Below, piece after piece: positions 62,036-64,000 of a stretch of 64,000 bases of DNA. The DNA is from Vacuolonema iberomarrocanum LEGE 07170 (GTDB lineage: Bacteria; Cyanobacteriota; Cyanobacteriia; Elainellales; Elainellaceae), in assembly GCA_015207365.1 (NCBI GenBank), contig JADEXA010000001.1, positions 62,001 through 126,000 on the forward strand, read 5' to 3'. The translations under genes and the position numbers were made by a program. The stretch's first letter is position 1. Each line of letters opens with the position of its first letter. Under the pieces are notes generated by a model. The model made no database searches. It had not been told where the DNA came from and saw nothing but the letters and a program-made list of their open reading frames with translations.

Positions 62036-62135
62036 AAATTATCTCCTCAATCAGCACCAGATCGCTTTTTGAAAGCCCCACACTGTGGGGCTTTCAAAAA
62101 GCGATCTGGTGTGGATTCTTAGTGAATTGGTATTA
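62036..62135 (-). repeat. hairpin element family B, copy 4, joined to a family C end
   Basis: A perfect 28-bp stem (62055-62082 with 62084-62111, one-base loop) is followed by GTGGATTCTTAGTGAATTGG, the complement of the family B left end, so the copy is inverted. Its other end is replaced by AATTATCTCCTCAATCAGCA (62036-62055), which matches the right end of family C. The TTAATACC complement at the right supplies the stop codon of the LysR gene. Confidence 0.85.
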
Positions 62136-63065
62136 AGCGGGTGCGTGCCTTTTGGCACACATATCCTTTAGCAAATTCAAAAAGGCAAAGCCTGCAGGCG
62201 TGAGTAGCGAGTCCTTTAAAATTGCGACCTGAATGGTTCGAAACAACGGCACGGGTAAGCTGAAAACCCGAACATCTTTGGGGGTTGGTTCTGCGGCCAG
62301 TCGGGGGCTAATGGTTGCGCCTAAGCCCTTTGCAACCATGTTGATGATGGTTGCATCTGAGCGTACGTGATACTTCGGTGCAAGGGTAATGCCATGCTTT
62401 GCACAGTGATAGTGCACTGCGCTGTCGCACAAATCGCCTTCTGGAGCCATCACAAGCGGATATGTGATCAAATCTTCCCAGGTGATGGTGTTTCTTTTGG
62501 ATGGAAAACCCGGTGGAAACAACGCCACAAAATCATCCTGCACCAGATCCCAGGTTTCCAAGTCGCAGTGTGTTTCCACGTAGGTTTCGGCTAAATCGTA
62601 GGTCACGGCTAAATCAACCCGTCCCTGGCGCAAATCGTTTTCTACAGCTGGACAATCATCATATTCTGCAAGGCGAACGGCGATCGCCGGATAGCGCCGA
62701 CAAAATTCTGCAATAACATCGGGCAATAGGTGCGATGCGGCGCTGCGAAAGGAGGAAATCCGCACATAGCCGCCCTTTAATCCCTTCGCAAGGTTGGCTT
62801 GTTTTACCACATCATCGAGTAGATAGGTGATGCGCCGCGCGCGCTCGACAATCTGTTCGCCAACGGGGGTGAGCGTCGCCCCATGCCTTCCCCGAGAGAG
62901 GAGGACGACCCCCAGTTCATTTTCCAACGCGGCGATCGCATAGCTAATCGCAGACTGGGTCAGTTGCAGTTGCAGGGCTGCCTCGCTGAAGCTGCCTGAA
63001 TCGGCGATCGCCAGTAAGGCATACAGATACGACATTTTAGGATGGTTCGAGCTATGCAACCCCAT
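62133..63065 (-). CDS. LysR-family transcriptional regulator, paralogue 3
   Basis: From ATG 63065 (AGGA eight bases upstream) the product is 310 residues: helix-turn-helix (AALQLQLTQSAISYAIAALE, LGVVLLSRGRHGATLT) and effector domain ending with LAAEPTPKDVRVFSLPVPLF. It is a close paralogue of the LysR at 18463-19386 in both domains. Like that one it is divergent from a transporter gene (63331), the probable target. Its TAA stop (62133-62135) overlaps the end of hairpin element B4. Confidence 0.92.
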   Translation of the reverse strand: MGLHSSNHPKMSYLYALLAIADSGSFSEAALQLQLTQSAISYAIAALENELGVVLLSRGRHGATLTPVGEQIVERARRITYLLDDVVKQANLAKGLKGGYVRISSFRSAASHLLPDVIAEFCRRYPAIAVRLAEYDDCPAVENDLRQGRVDLAVTYDLAETYVETHCDLETWDLVQDDFVALFPPGFPSKRNTITWEDLITYPLVMAPEGDLCDSAVHYHCAKHGITLAPKYHVRSDATIINMVAKGLGATISPRLAAEPTPKDVRVFSLPVPLFRTIQVAILKDSLLTPAGFAFLNLLKDMCAKRHAPA

Positions 63066-63309
63066 GGGTAAATCCTCAGTGTGTTGGAGAGGTGATTTGA
63101 ACTGCTGCGGGACCTGTTGATGGTTGGTGCGCGCCATATACGTAGAATCAACGTTGCAAAAATCCCTGACGAGCGATTGCCGCAACAAGTAGTCCCTGAT
63201 TGTCGCAAATTGGCAGGACAAGGCGATAGGTTTTTCTATCAAATGCACTGATACATGCGATTCAATCGATTGTTTGCCAGACGCATACCGTGCTTTTACT
63301 GTGATTTGT

Positions 63310-63318
63310 AATTGTTCA
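63310..63318. promoter_or_regulatory. candidate LysR-site nonamer AATTGTTCA
   Basis: The same nonamer lies at 19420-19428 in front of the NhaC gene, beside the paralogous LysR. Here it is 12 bases before the transporter ATG. Inferred. Confidence 0.35.
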
Positions 63319-63330
63319 TCATTACTTCAC

Positions 63331-64000
63331 ATGATTGCTATTGCCCCAAATAACCATCGCAAAGGGACGCTCCTCCTGCTCATGACGACTGTCATTTGGG
63401 GAACATCATTTCCGATTCTAAAAGACACCCTAGGGACCATTCCTCCCTCAATGCTGGTTGCGATTCGCTTTGGTATTGCGGCGATCGCGCTCTCGCCCTG
63501 GCTGCGCAACATCAACCGCCGCCTTTTGAGAGATGGTGCGCTCCTCGGTGGCATTTTGTTTCTGGAATCGACCTGTGGGCTGTTGGGCTTAGAAACCATT
63601 TCTGCCAATCGGTCTGCGTTCATTGTGAGTCTAAATGTCATTCTCGTCCCGTTGTTGGGCTTTCTCATCGGGCAACAATTGCGGAGACAGATTCTCATTG
63701 CTGCGGGATTAGCCGTTTGCGGGATCAGCGTTATGTCTTGGGAAGGCGGGGGCCTCGGTGTCGGAGAGCTACTGACGTTGGCCTCCGCGATCGGCGTCGC
63801 TACCTATGTCTTGCTGCTAGAGGCGATCGCCCCGCGCCATTCTTCGTTGGCGCTCACTGCCGTGCAAGCCTGGGTTATGTTCCTGATTGGAATCCTGTGG
63901 ATGCTACCAAGTGTGCCGCTACAGGATTTTGCGGTTGGCGATCGCCTCCCAGCGCTGCTTTACCTTGGGCTCGTTGTAACCATTGCCCCAATTTGGATTC
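63331..64000 (+). CDS. EamA/DMT-family transporter, 3' end outside window
   Basis: From ATG 63331 the frame is open to the window end (223 codons). Seven hydrophobic segments are visible, starting TLLLLMTTVIWGTSFPILKD, a typical EamA N-terminal helix, followed by MLVAIRFGIAAIALSPWL and SAFIVSLNVILVPLLGFLIG. DMT transporters export amino acids, nucleobases or other metabolites. It is divergent from the LysR gene at 62133-63065, which probably regulates it. Full-length proteins have about 290-300 residues, so roughly a quarter is missing. Confidence 0.92.
   Translation, partial: MIAIAPNNHRKGTLLLLMTTVIWGTSFPILKDTLGTIPPSMLVAIRFGIAAIALSPWLRNINRRLLRDGALLGGILFLESTCGLLGLETISANRSAFIVSLNVILVPLLGFLIGQQLRRQILIAAGLAVCGISVMSWEGGGLGVGELLTLASAIGVATYVLLLEAIAPRHSSLALTAVQAWVMFLIGILWMLPSVPLQDFAVGDRLPALLYLGLVVTIAPIWI

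Noticed and set aside
10734..62135. Repeated palindromes as a CRISPR array
   Set aside because: The hairpins are far apart, differ in sequence and have no regular spacers; no cas gene is in the window.
63327..63698. 123-codon minus-strand open frame
   Set aside because: It is antisense to the clearly recognisable EamA transporter.

Overview
The window is chromosomal DNA of a cyanobacterium. It carries chlP (chlorophyll/tocopherol geranylgeranyl reductase), nblA (phycobilisome degradation), a CpcS/CpeS-type bilin lyase, the cyanobacterial order bamA-lpxC-fabZ-lpxA-lpxB, several families known mainly from cyanobacteria (DUF4912, DUF1400 hydrolase, NIL-ferredoxin), and very many GCGATCGC (HIP1) octamers. 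The genus cannot be fixed from the sequence alone. The many dispersed hairpin repeats and the degraded accessory patches suggest a large-genome, possibly filamentous, species.

Layout. 0-17 kb: mostly housekeeping genes (NIL-ferredoxin, a PAS/GAF sensor kinase overlapping aroB tail to tail, DUF4912, chlP, a secreted DUF1400 hydrolase, nblA, a PP2C phosphatase, an ABC1/UbiB-type kinase). 17-24 kb: DUF58, a LysR regulator divergent from an NhaC antiporter, ureA and ureB with a SnoaL-like gene between them and no ureC, a lumen-type pentapeptide protein and YraN. 24-31.7 kb: purC, then the outer-membrane/lipid A cluster and a pentapeptide-TPR protein. 31.8-34.6 kb: mutS. 34.8-39.2 kb: a decaying patch with a frameshifted higB beside intact higA, a truncated Uma2 gene, a lactate-permease remnant, a GapN-like dehydrogenase, tRNA-Gly(UCC), an RTX remnant and a transposase remnant. 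39.3-53.4 kb: small enzymes and regulators (GNAT, NTF2-like proteins, a ribbon-helix-helix gene with an elaborate operator, map, a NafY/NifX-like protein, cupin, alpha/beta hydrolases, LysR, TipAS-type MerR, a class A beta-lactamase-like protein, bilin lyase, hpxZ). 53.4-62 kb: signalling genes (Cache-HAMP kinase, universal stress protein, RidA, a membrane kinase followed by a receiver protein and a receiver-PAS-GGDEF protein). 62-64 kb: a second LysR-transporter pair.

The main unexplained structure is a set of about 15 compact intergenic hairpin elements in several families (called A to I here). Each has a conserved outer end and a long, nearly perfect inner stem of 15-30 bp whose sequence differs between copies while pairing is kept. 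Family C copies are 86, 89 and 89 bp and sit between 8-11 bp direct repeats, which look like target-site duplications. Ends of families A, B and D start with TAA/TGA-containing sequence and in six cases supply or overlap the stop codon of the neighbouring gene. The elements therefore look like miniature mobile hairpins that come to rest at gene 3' ends.

Functional threads: light harvesting and pigment turnover (chlP, nblA, bilin lyase), envelope biogenesis (bamA-lpx), nitrogen metabolism (ureA/ureB, a NafY-like protein, hpxZ) and signal transduction (three histidine kinases, one diguanylate cyclase, PP2C, three LysR, one MerR).
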